Assembly: GCA_902362725.1 (NCBI GenBank)
Contig: CABIXM010000011.1
Span: 55,002 to 119,001, forward strand
DNA: 64,000 nucleotides
Reading direction: 5' to 3'
Source of the DNA: Clostridiaceae bacterium
Lineage (GTDB): Bacteria > Bacillota > Clostridia > Lachnospirales > Lachnospiraceae
In this document: piece after piece, positions 35,492 to 43,784 of the stretch
Numbering within the stretch: position 1 is the first letter of the stretch
How the letters are laid out: each line of letters begins with the position of its first letter
The notes under the pieces: generated by a model
The model's input: the letters and a program-made list of their open reading frames with translations, nothing else
What the model was told of the DNA's origin: nothing
The model's database searches: none
Position numbers and translations under genes: made by a program

Positions 35492-36334
35492 TTAAATTTT
35501 ATTATAATCAATTGCCTGCTGTGTAGCTTTGATATGTTCTTTACAACCGCGTCCCAGTCTTGATTCATAACCCAGATAAAGTGCTTCCAGAATGAACTGA
35601 TCTGAGATACGTCTTGTTACCTTGTCACGGCCCACTGTCAGGTCGTTGGCTGAAACCAGAAGGCGAATGTCCGTATACTCCAATAATGGTGAATTATCCC
35701 GTCTGGTAATGCTGATGGTCGTTGCCCCTCTCTGCTTCGCAATCTTCATTGCTTCTACCACATTTCTGGAACGGCCATCATAAGATACGGCAACCGCCAC
35801 ATCATTTTTGGTCAGATTGCTTGCGGCAATCATTTGAAGCATAATATCTTCCTCTGCCGAACAGGCAACTCCTATCCGTTTAAACTTTATATATGACAGC
35901 TTTGCTGCAACATACGCGTCTCCTGCTGCAAAAAAATGAATCGAATTAGCCTGCAGCAGCGCCATCAATGCTTCTTCATATTTGTTTTCCTTATTGGCAA
36001 GCGTCTCGCTGAGCACTTCCAGATTATTCTTATATAATTTATTCAGAATTGCCGCCATGTTATCCTGTACGCCTATTGTATTGACAGTATCAGGCTCTTC
36101 ATGATTCGCAACGGTAAAAGCTTCTTTCAAAGTGGTATATCCGTCATATCCCAACCGTCTGCAGAACCTTACAATGGAAGCTTCACTTGTGCCAGATTCC
36201 TTTGAAATCTGTGCAAGTGTCATTCTTTCAATTGCCTCCGGGTTCTCCGCAAGGGCTTCTGCAATCCGTCGTTCCGCTCTCGGCAGTGATGGTATAAGTC
36301 TTGCGATTTTCTCTAATATCTCATGCATCATCAT
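35492..36334 (-). CDS. RpiR/MurR-family transcriptional regulator
   Basis: 280 residues. The N-terminal helix-turn-helix (about 1-75; MTLAQISKESGTSEASIVRF) is followed by a SIS domain (about 120-260; FFAAGDAYVAAKLSYIKFKR) that senses a phosphosugar. First gene of the ketose operon, so likely autoregulated through the palindrome lying on its promoter. The start is one of three consecutive ATG codons after AAAGGG; the first is used. Confidence 0.9.
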   Translation of the reverse strand: MMMHEILEKIARLIPSLPRAERRIAEALAENPEAIERMTLAQISKESGTSEASIVRFCRRLGYDGYTTLKEAFTVANHEEPDTVNTIGVQDNMAAILNKLYKNNLEVLSETLANKENKYEEALMALLQANSIHFFAAGDAYVAAKLSYIKFKRIGVACSAEEDIMLQMIAASNLTKNDVAVAVSYDGRSRNVVEAMKIAKQRGATTISITRRDNSPLLEYTDIRLLVSANDLTVGRDKVTRRISDQFILEALYLGYESRLGRGCKEHIKATQQAIDYNKI

Positions 36335-36363
36335 CCCTGCTTTCTTTCCCTTTGCTTGATTTC

Positions 36364-36392
36364 ATTTTAATTCGCACTTCAAATGAAGTAAA
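36364..36392 (-). promoter_or_regulatory. Promoter of the ketose operon with overlapping operator
   Basis: Minus strand: TTTACT (36392-36387), 17-base spacer, TAAAAT (36369-36364). A perfect inverted repeat ACTTCA-AA-TGAAGT at 36376-36389 covers the end of the -35 element and most of the spacer. A bound protein there would block RNA polymerase. The operon's own RpiR-type regulator is the obvious candidate. Confidence 0.75.
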
Positions 36393-36690
36393 CATCGGAT
36401 AGTTTTTTCTACTTTTTATTTCATTTGCCTTTCACTCACCCCCTTATTTTCGTCTTGTATTTTGTGTGTTTTGTGCATTTTTCACAATTTTTTTCATTTT
36501 TCATTTCATAATGAAGTGTCTATTTGCATATTCACTTCATTTTTAATCCACTTATTTCCATTTCATGTTTCCATTTCTTTTTATTTCCGAAGCAGAAACA
36601 GCTTGTTTTTTCACTTTTCCGTCGATATTGTCTGCTATTTTAAAATTATATTATATTTTATCAGTTTTTTCAAGCATGATATAGGTACAT
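36393..36690. other. AT-rich non-coding stretch with a second operator-like palindrome
   Basis: No gene is seen. CATTTCA-TAA-TGAAGTG at 36502-36518 resembles the operator at 36376-36389, with one more spacer base and one mismatch, and TTCACTTCATT at 36531-36541 could be a half-site. The rest is T-rich on the plus strand. Confidence 0.45.
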
Positions 36691-36735
36691 AGAAAAAGGA
36701 GCATGCTCGAATTTACTTCGCAGCATACTCCTTTT
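36691..36735 (-). terminator. Terminator of the hydratase gene
   Basis: AAAAGGAGTATGCT pairs with AGCATGCTCCTTTT (one mismatch), followed on the minus strand by a run of T. It separates the hydratase gene from the ketose operon promoter. Confidence 0.8.
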
Positions 36736-36763
36736 CCATATTTCCACTTCAAAATTACTTCTT

Positions 36764-39049
36764 TTATCCTCTATAATAGTTGATCAGACAGCCCTTCAGA
36801 ATGATCTCCCGCTCATCATCGGTCAGTCCGCCCAGCTTCAGGGTTACTTCCCGATCTTTCTCACCGTTTACGTATACGGGAATCTCGGTTTTCTTCTCTT
36901 CCACTGCCTTGCGGATCTCCGGAACAAACAGGAAATCGCCCTTGGCAAAGGGAAGGATTCCCTCGTCAATCAGGAAGGGCAGCATACCCCAGTTGATCAG
37001 GTTGGAGCGGTAACGCTTGGTGGCGTAGGAATTGGCGATATTGGCCCAGCCGCCCAGTACCTTCTGGCAGGAGGCCGCCTGCTCTCTGGCGGAGCCGTCG
37101 CCCGGCTTCACCGCAAAGATGGTGCTGCCCACGCCCACGTTGGTCTTGTCCACGCCCGGATACCATGCGTTCAGATTCTGGAATACCGGTTTCAGCTCCG
37201 GCACTGCCTCTGCAGGACAATCTCCTGCCTCGATGGCCTTCTCGGCTTTCTGAATCTCCTTGGCCAGACCTACATAAGCCGGAGCCTTCCGGGACAGGGT
37301 GAACTCTGCCAGACCCAGCGGGTTGGAGCGGTAAGAGGATGTCTCGCCGGAGGGAATCAGCTCGTCCGTAGTGGTGACCGGATCGTGAATCTCCGATACC
37401 ACCTTCAGAATCAGATGCTCCGCCAGGGCCGGCATAGCGGGCCAATCCTTGATATTCGGGCCAAACTTGATCTCTACGCTCGGATCTGCCACGCCCTTGC
37501 TGTCAAAGACACGGTTCTCGTAAATCTTGCTGTCAAAGAAGTAACGCGGATTGCTGAAGTCCACGTCCATCTCGGTGGCCGCGGTCAGATAACCCTTGTT
37601 GGCTGCGGTAGCAGCGATGGAACGGGCATCCATCAGCGCCACAGACGCAATCTGGCCGCTCTGGAGCTTGGAGCCCTCCCGGTTCGGGAAGTTACGGGTG
37701 GAGTGACGGATACTGAAGCCGTTGTTGGACGGGGTATCGCCTGCGCCGAAGCAGGGGCCGCAGAAGGCTGTCTTCAGCACTGCTCCGGTCTCCATCAGAG
37801 TTGCCGCCGCTCCATTTTTTACCAGTTCCATGTAAATCGGCATACTTGCCGGGTATACGCTTAAGGTAAATTCATCCGGGCCGATGCTTGCGCCCTTTAA
37901 GATATCCGCTGCCGCGCAGATATTTTCAAAGCCGCCGCCTGCACAGCCTGCGATGATGCCCTGATCCACGTAGAGCTTGCCGTCGCGGATCTTATCAGTC
38001 AGATGATAATCTACCGCGCCGCCCAGGGATACCAGAGCCTTCTTTTCCACATCCCGCAGGATATCGCCCAGGTTCGCCTTCACGTCCTCAATGGTGTAGA
38101 CGTTGCTGGGATGGAAGGGCATGGCAATCATCGGCTTCACAGCGCTTAAGTCCACATAAATCATGCCGTCGTAGTAAGCCACCTTGCCCGGCTTCAGCTC
38201 TTTATAAGCTCCGGCTCTGCCATGAATTTCATAAAACTCTTTAATAGTGTCGTCAGTCTTCCAGATGGAGGACAGGCAGGTGGTCTCTGTGGTCATGACG
38301 TCGATGCCGATACGGAAGTCCGCGCTCAGATTCTCCACGCCGTCTCCCACAAACTCCATGACCTTGTTATTTACATAGCCCTTCTCAAAGACTGCGCCGA
38401 TGATGGCCAACGCCACATCCTGAGGACCGACGCCCTTCTGAGGCTCTCCGGTCAGGTACACACCTACCACGCCGGGCATATTGATATCATAGGTCTTATT
38501 CAGCAGCTGCTTTACCAGCTCCGGTCCGCCCTCGCCCATGGCCATGGTTCCCAGGGCGCCGTAGCGGGTATGGCTGTCCGATCCCAGAATCATCTTGCCG
38601 CCCTCTGCCAGCATTTCCCGGGCAAACTGGTGGATCACTGCCTGATGGGGCGGTACATAGATGCCGCCGTACTTTTTCGCGCAGGTCAGGCCAAACATGT
38701 GGTCATCCTCGTTGATGGTTCCGCCTACGGCGCAAAGGCTGTTGTGACAGTTGGTCAGCACATAGGGAATCGGGAATTTCTCCAGTCCCGAAGCCCGGGC
38801 TGTCTGAATGATTCCGACAAATGTAATATCGTGGGACGTCAGCTTATCGAATTTGATCTCCAGCTTGTCCATATTGCCAGATGTATTGTGCGACTCCAGA
38901 ATTCCATAGGCGATGGTCTGTTTTCTGGCCTCTTCCTTGGAGGGCACGCTGCCGAGCTGGCTCTCCAGCACGCTGGGCGCGTCCTTGGTATCCGGGATGA
39001 TTTCTGTTCCGTTCAGCAGATATGCTCCGCCTTCCAGTAATTGAACCAT
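36764..39049 (-). CDS. Aconitase-family hydratase (YbhJ-like)
   Basis: 761 residues. Iron-sulfur cluster ligands: Cys in [13 protein letters not shown] and the pair in [12 protein letters not shown]. Substrate-binding arginine motif [11 protein letters not shown] and [14 protein letters not shown] are also present, and the swivel domain follows ([12 protein letters not shown] near the end). It is closer to the uncharacterised hydratase YbhJ branch than to citric-acid-cycle AcnA/AcnB, since the usual IGSCTN segment is replaced by IAGCAGG. The substrate is unknown. Start at 39049 follows AGGAGGAG. Transcribed alone from its own promoter with a long structured leader. Confidence 0.87.
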   Translation of the reverse strand: MVQLLEGGAYLLNGTEIIPDTKDAPSVLESQLGSVPSKEEARKQTIAYGILESHNTSGNMDKLEIKFDKLTSHDITFVGIIQTARASGLEKFPIPYVLTNCHNSLCAVGGTINEDDHMFGLTCAKKYGGIYVPPHQAVIHQFAREMLAEGGKMILGSDSHTRYGALGTMAMGEGGPELVKQLLNKTYDINMPGVVGVYLTGEPQKGVGPQDVALAIIGAVFEKGYVNNKVMEFVGDGVENLSADFRIGIDVMTTETTCLSSIWKTDDTIKEFYEIHGRAGAYKELKPGKVAYYDGMIYVDLSAVKPMIAMPFHPSNVYTIEDVKANLGDILRDVEKKALVSLGGAVDYHLTDKIRDGKLYVDQGIIAGCAGGGFENICAAADILKGASIGPDEFTLSVYPASMPIYMELVKNGAAATLMETGAVLKTAFCGPCFGAGDTPSNNGFSIRHSTRNFPNREGSKLQSGQIASVALMDARSIAATAANKGYLTAATEMDVDFSNPRYFFDSKIYENRVFDSKGVADPSVEIKFGPNIKDWPAMPALAEHLILKVVSEIHDPVTTTDELIPSGETSSYRSNPLGLAEFTLSRKAPAYVGLAKEIQKAEKAIEAGDCPAEAVPELKPVFQNLNAWYPGVDKTNVGVGSTIFAVKPGDGSAREQAASCQKVLGGWANIANSYATKRYRSNLINWGMLPFLIDEGILPFAKGDFLFVPEIRKAVEEKKTEIPVYVNGEKDREVTLKLGGLTDDEREIILKGCLINYYRG

Positions 39050-39096
39050 GTTTCTCCTCCTGCTGTTGTGAATGTTGTGACCTCGGACGGGCGGGT

Positions 39097-39199
39097 CTTC
39101 TGGAAACTGCTGTCGCAGTTTCCAGAAGCATCGGAGGGCCCTCCGATGTCTGTCTTTGTAAAACCATAGTCTTACAAGCAAGCTTGACGCCTATGGTTT
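39097..39199 (-). promoter_or_regulatory. Leader with three consecutive inverted repeats before the hydratase
   Basis: In transcript order: AAACCATAG...CTATGGTTT (39199-39161), a perfect 20-base palindrome CATCGGAGGGCCCTCCGATG (39148-39129), and, immediately adjacent, a 14-pair stem CTTCTGGAAACTGC/GCAGTTTCCAGAAG with a four-base loop (39128-39097). None has a U-run, so these are not ordinary terminators. About 47 bases separate the last hairpin from the start codon. I recognise no known riboswitch. Confidence 0.6.
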
Positions 39200-39234
39200 C
39201 CCCAATCCAGCCGCCCTATGGCCTGTTACGTTCC

Positions 39235-39263
39235 ATTATAAAAAGAGCCTGCAGAAATTGCAA
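39235..39263 (-). promoter_or_regulatory. Promoter of the hydratase gene
   Basis: Minus strand: TTGCAA (39263-39258), 17-base spacer, TATAAT (39240-39235). The promoter overlaps the terminator hairpin of the upstream kinase gene. Start point near 39228 gives a leader of about 180 bases. Confidence 0.65.
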
Positions 39264-39273
39264 GCTCTCTTTC
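39238..39273 (-). terminator. Terminator of the large sensor kinase gene
   Basis: GAGCTTGCA pairs with TGCAGGCTC (one mismatch) followed by TTTTTAT on the minus strand, just after the kinase stop codon. Confidence 0.75.
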
Positions 39274-39276
39274 TCA

Positions 39277-41928
39277 TTATTCTTGAGACTCCGTTTCATT
39301 TACGGATGTGTTATCCGCCTCCGGGAAGATAATTGTCACCTTAAACAAATCGCCGTCCAGATAGATATTGAAGCTTCCCTTTTGAAGCTCCGTCAAGTTC
39401 CGGGCGATGGAAAGTCCCAGGCCGCTGCCTTCGGTGCTGCGGGCCACATCTCCCCGGATAAAACGCTCCGTCAGCTCGTCCGCGTTGATATTCAGAGGCT
39501 GCTCGGAGATATTTTTAATACTGAAGCGCACCATATGCCCCACCGTGGTCAGTTCCACGTAGACCCGGGTATTCGGCATGGCGTACTTGACCGTGTTATT
39601 ATACAGGTTCTCAATGACGCGCCAGAGCCTCCGGCCGTCCGCCACGATGACCACCGGCTCCTCGGGCATATTCACCACCAGATTCAGACCTTTATTCTCA
39701 AATTTTTCACTGAATTCGCCGTTGGTCTGCTGAATCAGCTCCTGGAAATTAAGGCGGTTCAGCTCCAGTTTTATATTGCCGGAGCTGATTTTGGAGGCCT
39801 CCACCAGATCGTCGGTCAGGTGCTTCAGTCTCAGCGCCTTATCCTCCAGAATCGCGATGTAATTCTTTGCCCGCTCATTCTGGATATCCTCCCGCTTTAA
39901 GAGATCCACATAATTGATAATCGACGTCAGCGGCGTCTTGATGTCATGGGATACATTGGTAATCAAATCAGACTTCAGGCGCTCGTCCCTGACGCTCTTC
40001 TCCACCGCCGAAGACAGGCCGATGCCCATCTGATTGACCGCCTCCGCAAAGACCCGGTTATCTCCACTGATCTGCTCCATGGGGATCTGCGCTGTCAGCT
40101 CCCCTGCGGAAATTTTCTTGATCCCGTCCAGAATTTTCTGCCGCTGGACTGCCTGTCGGAGCAGAAAGACGCCCACTCCCAGATCAAAGAATGCCAGCAG
40201 AACGATTCCAAATTCCCCCATTATCAGGAACACTACGTTTCCCAGCAGAAAGCCTGCGTAGGAAAGCATGGTCTTCGTGGTGGTCTTCCGGTTTCTCATG
40301 ATTTTCCCAAAGAGATTGCAAACCAGACAGAACACACTGTTCTTCCACAAGGTATGCGCCTTGATTCTCCGCACCAGGCTGATATAGCCAATCAGGAACA
40401 GCAGGTTCAGTGCGAAGGTGGTTACGCCGCCGGCCAGCACGAATTCTCTCATCTCCAGGTTCCGCACAGACACGCTGTTGGAAACCAGCACCAGAATCAG
40501 CCAGGCCGGGATCATAAGACTCAGGGCCGCCGGCTCTGTATGCATCCGGTCAAAGCGGTTCAGCACAATCTGCCCGTCCTCCTCGGTGCTCCGTCCTGCT
40601 GCCAGCGTCAGGTATACCATCGTCAGCAGATAAAGCACTGCACCCGGGCTCACGCCGTACGCCGCCATCCGGCTCACAGGCGCGATTTCCTCGTACTGCT
40701 TTTTATACTGAGCCAGCTTATCACTGGCCTTATAGTCCGTATCCACCGCCACAGCCAGAATATAGTCGCCGTCCACCGAGGGCGGATAGCTCTTCACATA
40801 GCTGCTCAGCTCACTTAAGGAAATGGGCATACCGCTGGAATCGTAGCTCATATCCTCGCTGTCATAGATCAGGTAATCCTGATAGCTTCGGATATAATCC
40901 AGCAGCCCTTCGGTGCTGGAAAATTTTGTCTTTCCAAAGCTTTTCATATTGGTATAAATCTTCTTGGTGAAATCATCCGAAGAAACCTGTTCCACAGACT
41001 TTGGAATCACAAAGTAACGCATATTGGTCATACTTGGGCTGAACAGCTCCAGGTTCTCCGTATAGGCAAAATAGTCATTGTAGATAACCGGAAGCGTGCT
41101 CTCCAGATCCTGATAGATCTCCTGCAGCTGGGCCGTCGTCAGCTTCTGCTCCTCCGCATAGGCTGTAATGCTGTCATAGCCCACCGGGGCGTAACGCTCC
41201 TCTACAGCTTCCAGCTGCTCCACATCGCGGACCGTTCCCTGCATCATTCCAAAGGGGAGCTCCTCACCGTCGGTGATGAATTCCTCTATATAGCCTTCTT
41301 CCGTACTGTATTCTTCCGCCGCGTACTCCTCCACAGCTGCTTCTTCTGCAGCAGCCCCTTCCGCCGCTTTTTCTCTCTCCGGCGCGGCCGTGGTTGAGCT
41401 TGTGATACTGCTGCCTCCGTTCATGCTGGAAATGGACCCCACCTCGGTTCCATCCTCGCTGTACAGGGACTGCTCCGTATAATTAGTAAAGCTCTTGGAC
41501 AGATAGCCTACCGTACCGTCGTCGTAGGTAATCTTCATCAGGGTTCCGGTTTCCATTCCCTCCAGGGACCAGTTCAGCAGATCCGCCAGTGCGTAATAGA
41601 GACCGCCGTCCTTCGGATCCCCGTTCCCGATGGTACTGTTATCCGCGTACTGCTGAATATTTACCAGCAGCTTTCCGTCATAAACGCCATTTTTTTCAAA
41701 CTTACTCTCCCGGCTGGCCGCCCGGACACAGCGGTAAATCTGCTCTAATACCTCGTTCTGATAGTATCCGGTGCTCTCAAAGCTCTGCTCCTTTCCCACG
41801 AAGCCAAAGCCACTGCCGCTCACATAGACCGTACATACGACCACGGACAGCACCAGCACCACAGCGCATATCTGATTGACTAAAAGAGCCGCCAGCTTCC
41901 ACGGCCTTGCATATTCCCATCGCTTCAT
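39277..41928 (-). CDS. Large multi-pass sensor histidine kinase
   Basis: 883 residues. One N-terminal membrane helix (about 13-35) precedes a roughly 390-residue extracytoplasmic region with an Ala/Glu-rich insert (about 190-225). Then come a cluster of about six membrane helices (435-610), a HAMP-like segment, the H-box LITNVSHDIKTPLTSIINYV, N-box IENLYNNTVKYAM and G2 GSGLGLSIARN. The G1 box is weak, as in several VanS-like kinases. It begins directly after the regulator's stop codon; GGAGAAG in the regulator gene is the ribosome site. The signal is unknown. Confidence 0.88.
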   Translation of the reverse strand: MKRWEYARPWKLAALLVNQICAVVLVLSVVVCTVYVSGSGFGFVGKEQSFESTGYYQNEVLEQIYRCVRAASRESKFEKNGVYDGKLLVNIQQYADNSTIGNGDPKDGGLYYALADLLNWSLEGMETGTLMKITYDDGTVGYLSKSFTNYTEQSLYSEDGTEVGSISSMNGGSSITSSTTAAPEREKAAEGAAAEEAAVEEYAAEEYSTEEGYIEEFITDGEELPFGMMQGTVRDVEQLEAVEERYAPVGYDSITAYAEEQKLTTAQLQEIYQDLESTLPVIYNDYFAYTENLELFSPSMTNMRYFVIPKSVEQVSSDDFTKKIYTNMKSFGKTKFSSTEGLLDYIRSYQDYLIYDSEDMSYDSSGMPISLSELSSYVKSYPPSVDGDYILAVAVDTDYKASDKLAQYKKQYEEIAPVSRMAAYGVSPGAVLYLLTMVYLTLAAGRSTEEDGQIVLNRFDRMHTEPAALSLMIPAWLILVLVSNSVSVRNLEMREFVLAGGVTTFALNLLFLIGYISLVRRIKAHTLWKNSVFCLVCNLFGKIMRNRKTTTKTMLSYAGFLLGNVVFLIMGEFGIVLLAFFDLGVGVFLLRQAVQRQKILDGIKKISAGELTAQIPMEQISGDNRVFAEAVNQMGIGLSSAVEKSVRDERLKSDLITNVSHDIKTPLTSIINYVDLLKREDIQNERAKNYIAILEDKALRLKHLTDDLVEASKISSGNIKLELNRLNFQELIQQTNGEFSEKFENKGLNLVVNMPEEPVVIVADGRRLWRVIENLYNNTVKYAMPNTRVYVELTTVGHMVRFSIKNISEQPLNINADELTERFIRGDVARSTEGSGLGLSIARNLTELQKGSFNIYLDGDLFKVTIIFPEADNTSVNETESQE

Positions 41929-42633
41929 TTACAGCTTCTCCACCTTATAACCGATTCCCCAGACCACCTTCAGATAGCGGGGTTCCTTGGCATTGATCTC
42001 GATTTTCTCCCGGATATGGCGGATATGCACCGCCACCGTATTATCTGCACCAATTGCGTCTTCATTCCAGATACTTTCGTAAATCTGACTAATAGAGAAA
42101 ACTTTACCCTGGTTTTTCACCAGAAGCAGCAGAATATTATACTCGATGGGCGTCAGCTTCACCGGCTCGCCGTCCACGGTCACCTCTTTCAGATCGTCGT
42201 TCATAATCAGGCCGCCGGTCTGATAGATCTTTTGGTTTTCTCCTGCGGCATTGCCCAGCTTGGTGTAACGGCGCAGCTGGGACTTCACCCTCGCCACCAG
42301 CTCCAGCGGATTGAAGGGCTTGGTTACATAATCGTCCGCGCCGATATTCAGACCCAGAATCTTGTCCGCGTCCTCGGATTTGGCCGACAGAATGATAATG
42401 GGAATGCTGCTCTTTTCCCGGATCTTCAGGGTAGCCCTGAGGCCGTCCAGCTTCGGCATCATAATATCGATAAGTAAAAGCTGCACGTCCTCCCGTTCCA
42501 GCATCTCCACTGCCTGCAGCCCGTCGTAGGCCTTCAGGATCCGGTAGCCCTCCTGGGACAGATAAATCTCTATGGCGTCTACAATTTCTTTATCATCATC
42601 GCAGACCAGGATTGTATTCTTTTTCTTTGTCAT
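41929..42633 (-). CDS. OmpR/PhoB-family response regulator
   Basis: 234 residues. Receiver with DDDKE near residue 12, phospho-acceptor Asp in LLLIDIMMPKLDGL and Lys in VTKPFNPLEL. Winged-helix domain ends LKVVWGIGYKVEKL. The partner kinase follows immediately. Resembles VanR-type regulators that control membrane or wall functions; targets are not evident here. Confidence 0.92.
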   Translation of the reverse strand: MTKKKNTILVCDDDKEIVDAIEIYLSQEGYRILKAYDGLQAVEMLEREDVQLLLIDIMMPKLDGLRATLKIREKSSIPIIILSAKSEDADKILGLNIGADDYVTKPFNPLELVARVKSQLRRYTKLGNAAGENQKIYQTGGLIMNDDLKEVTVDGEPVKLTPIEYNILLLLVKNQGKVFSISQIYESIWNEDAIGADNTVAVHIRHIREKIEINAKEPRYLKVVWGIGYKVEKL

Positions 42634-42661
42634 TTTTTCACCCTCATAGTATTCTCAAAAC

Positions 42662-42707
42662 ATAGATAGACAGTAAAATAGTACTCTTACATTCTACTGT
42701 CTATCCA
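42662..42707 (-). promoter_or_regulatory. Inverted repeat around the transcription start of the two-component operon
   Basis: ATAGATAGACAGTA (42662-42675) and TACTGTCTATCCAT (42694-42707) form a 14-base inverted repeat with one mismatch. The upstream arm lies in the promoter spacer and overlaps -10; the other lies about ten bases after the start point. It looks like an operator rather than a terminator. Confidence 0.5.
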
Positions 42708-42719
42708 TAGTTATAACAA
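42691..42719 (-). promoter_or_regulatory. Promoter of the regulator-kinase operon
   Basis: Minus strand: TTGTTA (42719-42714), 17-base spacer, TAGAAT (42696-42691). Confidence 0.6.
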
Positions 42720-42781
42720 GGCTTTTTTAAGTTCTCCATTTGATAATTCTTAAGATTTTCTTGGGAGTCTCCAGCCAACAG

Positions 42782-42815
42782 AAAAGAGAAAATATCCCCG
42801 GATATTTTCTCTTTT
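42782..42815 (-). terminator. Terminator after the DegV gene
   Basis: A 16-base-pair perfect stem (AAAAGAGAAAATATCC with GGATATTTTCTCTTTT) directly after the stop codon, T-rich on the minus strand. Confidence 0.8.
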
Positions 42816-42822
42816 CGTCCGT

Positions 42823-43707
42823 TTATTTGAGATAATCTGCATACTTCTCTTCGCTGGCGCTTAAGAACACAATACCGATGATTCCCGGGCCTGTATGGGC
42901 TCCGATGGCGCAGCCAACCCAGGATTTGATGATTCCGCGGCAATGATATTTCTCCATCAGGACCTCACAGACCTGCTCGCAGGTCTTGGGATCATTTCCA
43001 TGTACCACGCCGATGATCTGCTTATCCAGCTCCACGCCCCGTTCGCCCACCAGCTCTACGCAGCGCTTCAGGGATTTATGCCGTCCCCGCACCTTCTCGA
43101 AGGCTACCAGCGCGCCCTCGTCATTGACCTCAATGATCGGCTTTACATCCAGGACGCCGCCCAGCACTGCGGAGGTACGGCTTAAGCGTCCGCCCTTGTA
43201 CAGATATTCCAGCGTCTCTACGGTTACGATATGCTCCATGTGATCGCAGAAGTACTGCGCCGCCTCGATGATCAGCTCCTTCGGCGCGCCATTTGCCTGC
43301 ATCCGCAAGGCCTTCTCCACGACCAGGCCAAAGCCCAGAGACGCGCATTTTGTATCCAGGATCGTGAGCTTAAAGTCCGGATATTCCTCCAGAAGCTCCT
43401 CTTTTGCCAGGTTCGCCGCATTGAAGGTGCCTGCGATTCCTGTGGAGAAGCACAGATACAGCACCTCGTCCCCGGCCTTCGCGTAGGGCTCGAAATTCTC
43501 CCGGAACATATACTGGTTGATATGATAGGTTTTGATATCGGCACCGTCAGCCTGAATCCGGTAGAATTCCTCCGGGAAAATGGTCTTGCCGTCAAAATAG
43601 TCGGTTCCGTCAATGGTCACCGGCGTCGGAATCACATGAAGCTGATATTTGTCGATAATTTCCTTTGGCAGATCCGTCGCGGAATCTGTGATAATCTTAA
43701 ATGCCAT
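42823..43707 (-). CDS. DegV-family fatty-acid-binding protein
   Basis: 294 residues. Family landmarks: IITDSATDLPKEII at the N-terminus, CFSTGIAGTFNAANLA, TVETLEYLYKGGRLSRTSAVLGGVLDVKPI and a C-terminal VGCAIGAHTGPGIIGIVF. DegV (FakB-like) proteins bind acyl chains, and FakB partners with the FakA kinase to phosphorylate fatty acids. No FakA is seen nearby. It follows nadE after 77 bases. Confidence 0.92.
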   Translation of the reverse strand: MAFKIITDSATDLPKEIIDKYQLHVIPTPVTIDGTDYFDGKTIFPEEFYRIQADGADIKTYHINQYMFRENFEPYAKAGDEVLYLCFSTGIAGTFNAANLAKEELLEEYPDFKLTILDTKCASLGFGLVVEKALRMQANGAPKELIIEAAQYFCDHMEHIVTVETLEYLYKGGRLSRTSAVLGGVLDVKPIIEVNDEGALVAFEKVRGRHKSLKRCVELVGERGVELDKQIIGVVHGNDPKTCEQVCEVLMEKYHCRGIIKSWVGCAIGAHTGPGIIGIVFLSASEEKYADYLK

Positions 43708-43784
43708 GTTCTTCTCCCCTGAATTTAATTGGCAGCCCCTGATACCCTGCCGCTTATTGATTTACATAATATACAGTCTGGTTT

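Noticed and set aside
27538..36334. Full ribulose monophosphate (formaldehyde) pathway
   Set aside because: HxlB is present but HxlA is not; the RPE-family barrel keeps epimerase, not hexulose-phosphate synthase, motifs.
39050..39181. Upstream extension of the hydratase gene
   Set aside because: The added residues are encoded by the hairpin leader and match nothing; the ATG at 39049 has AGGAGGAG before it.
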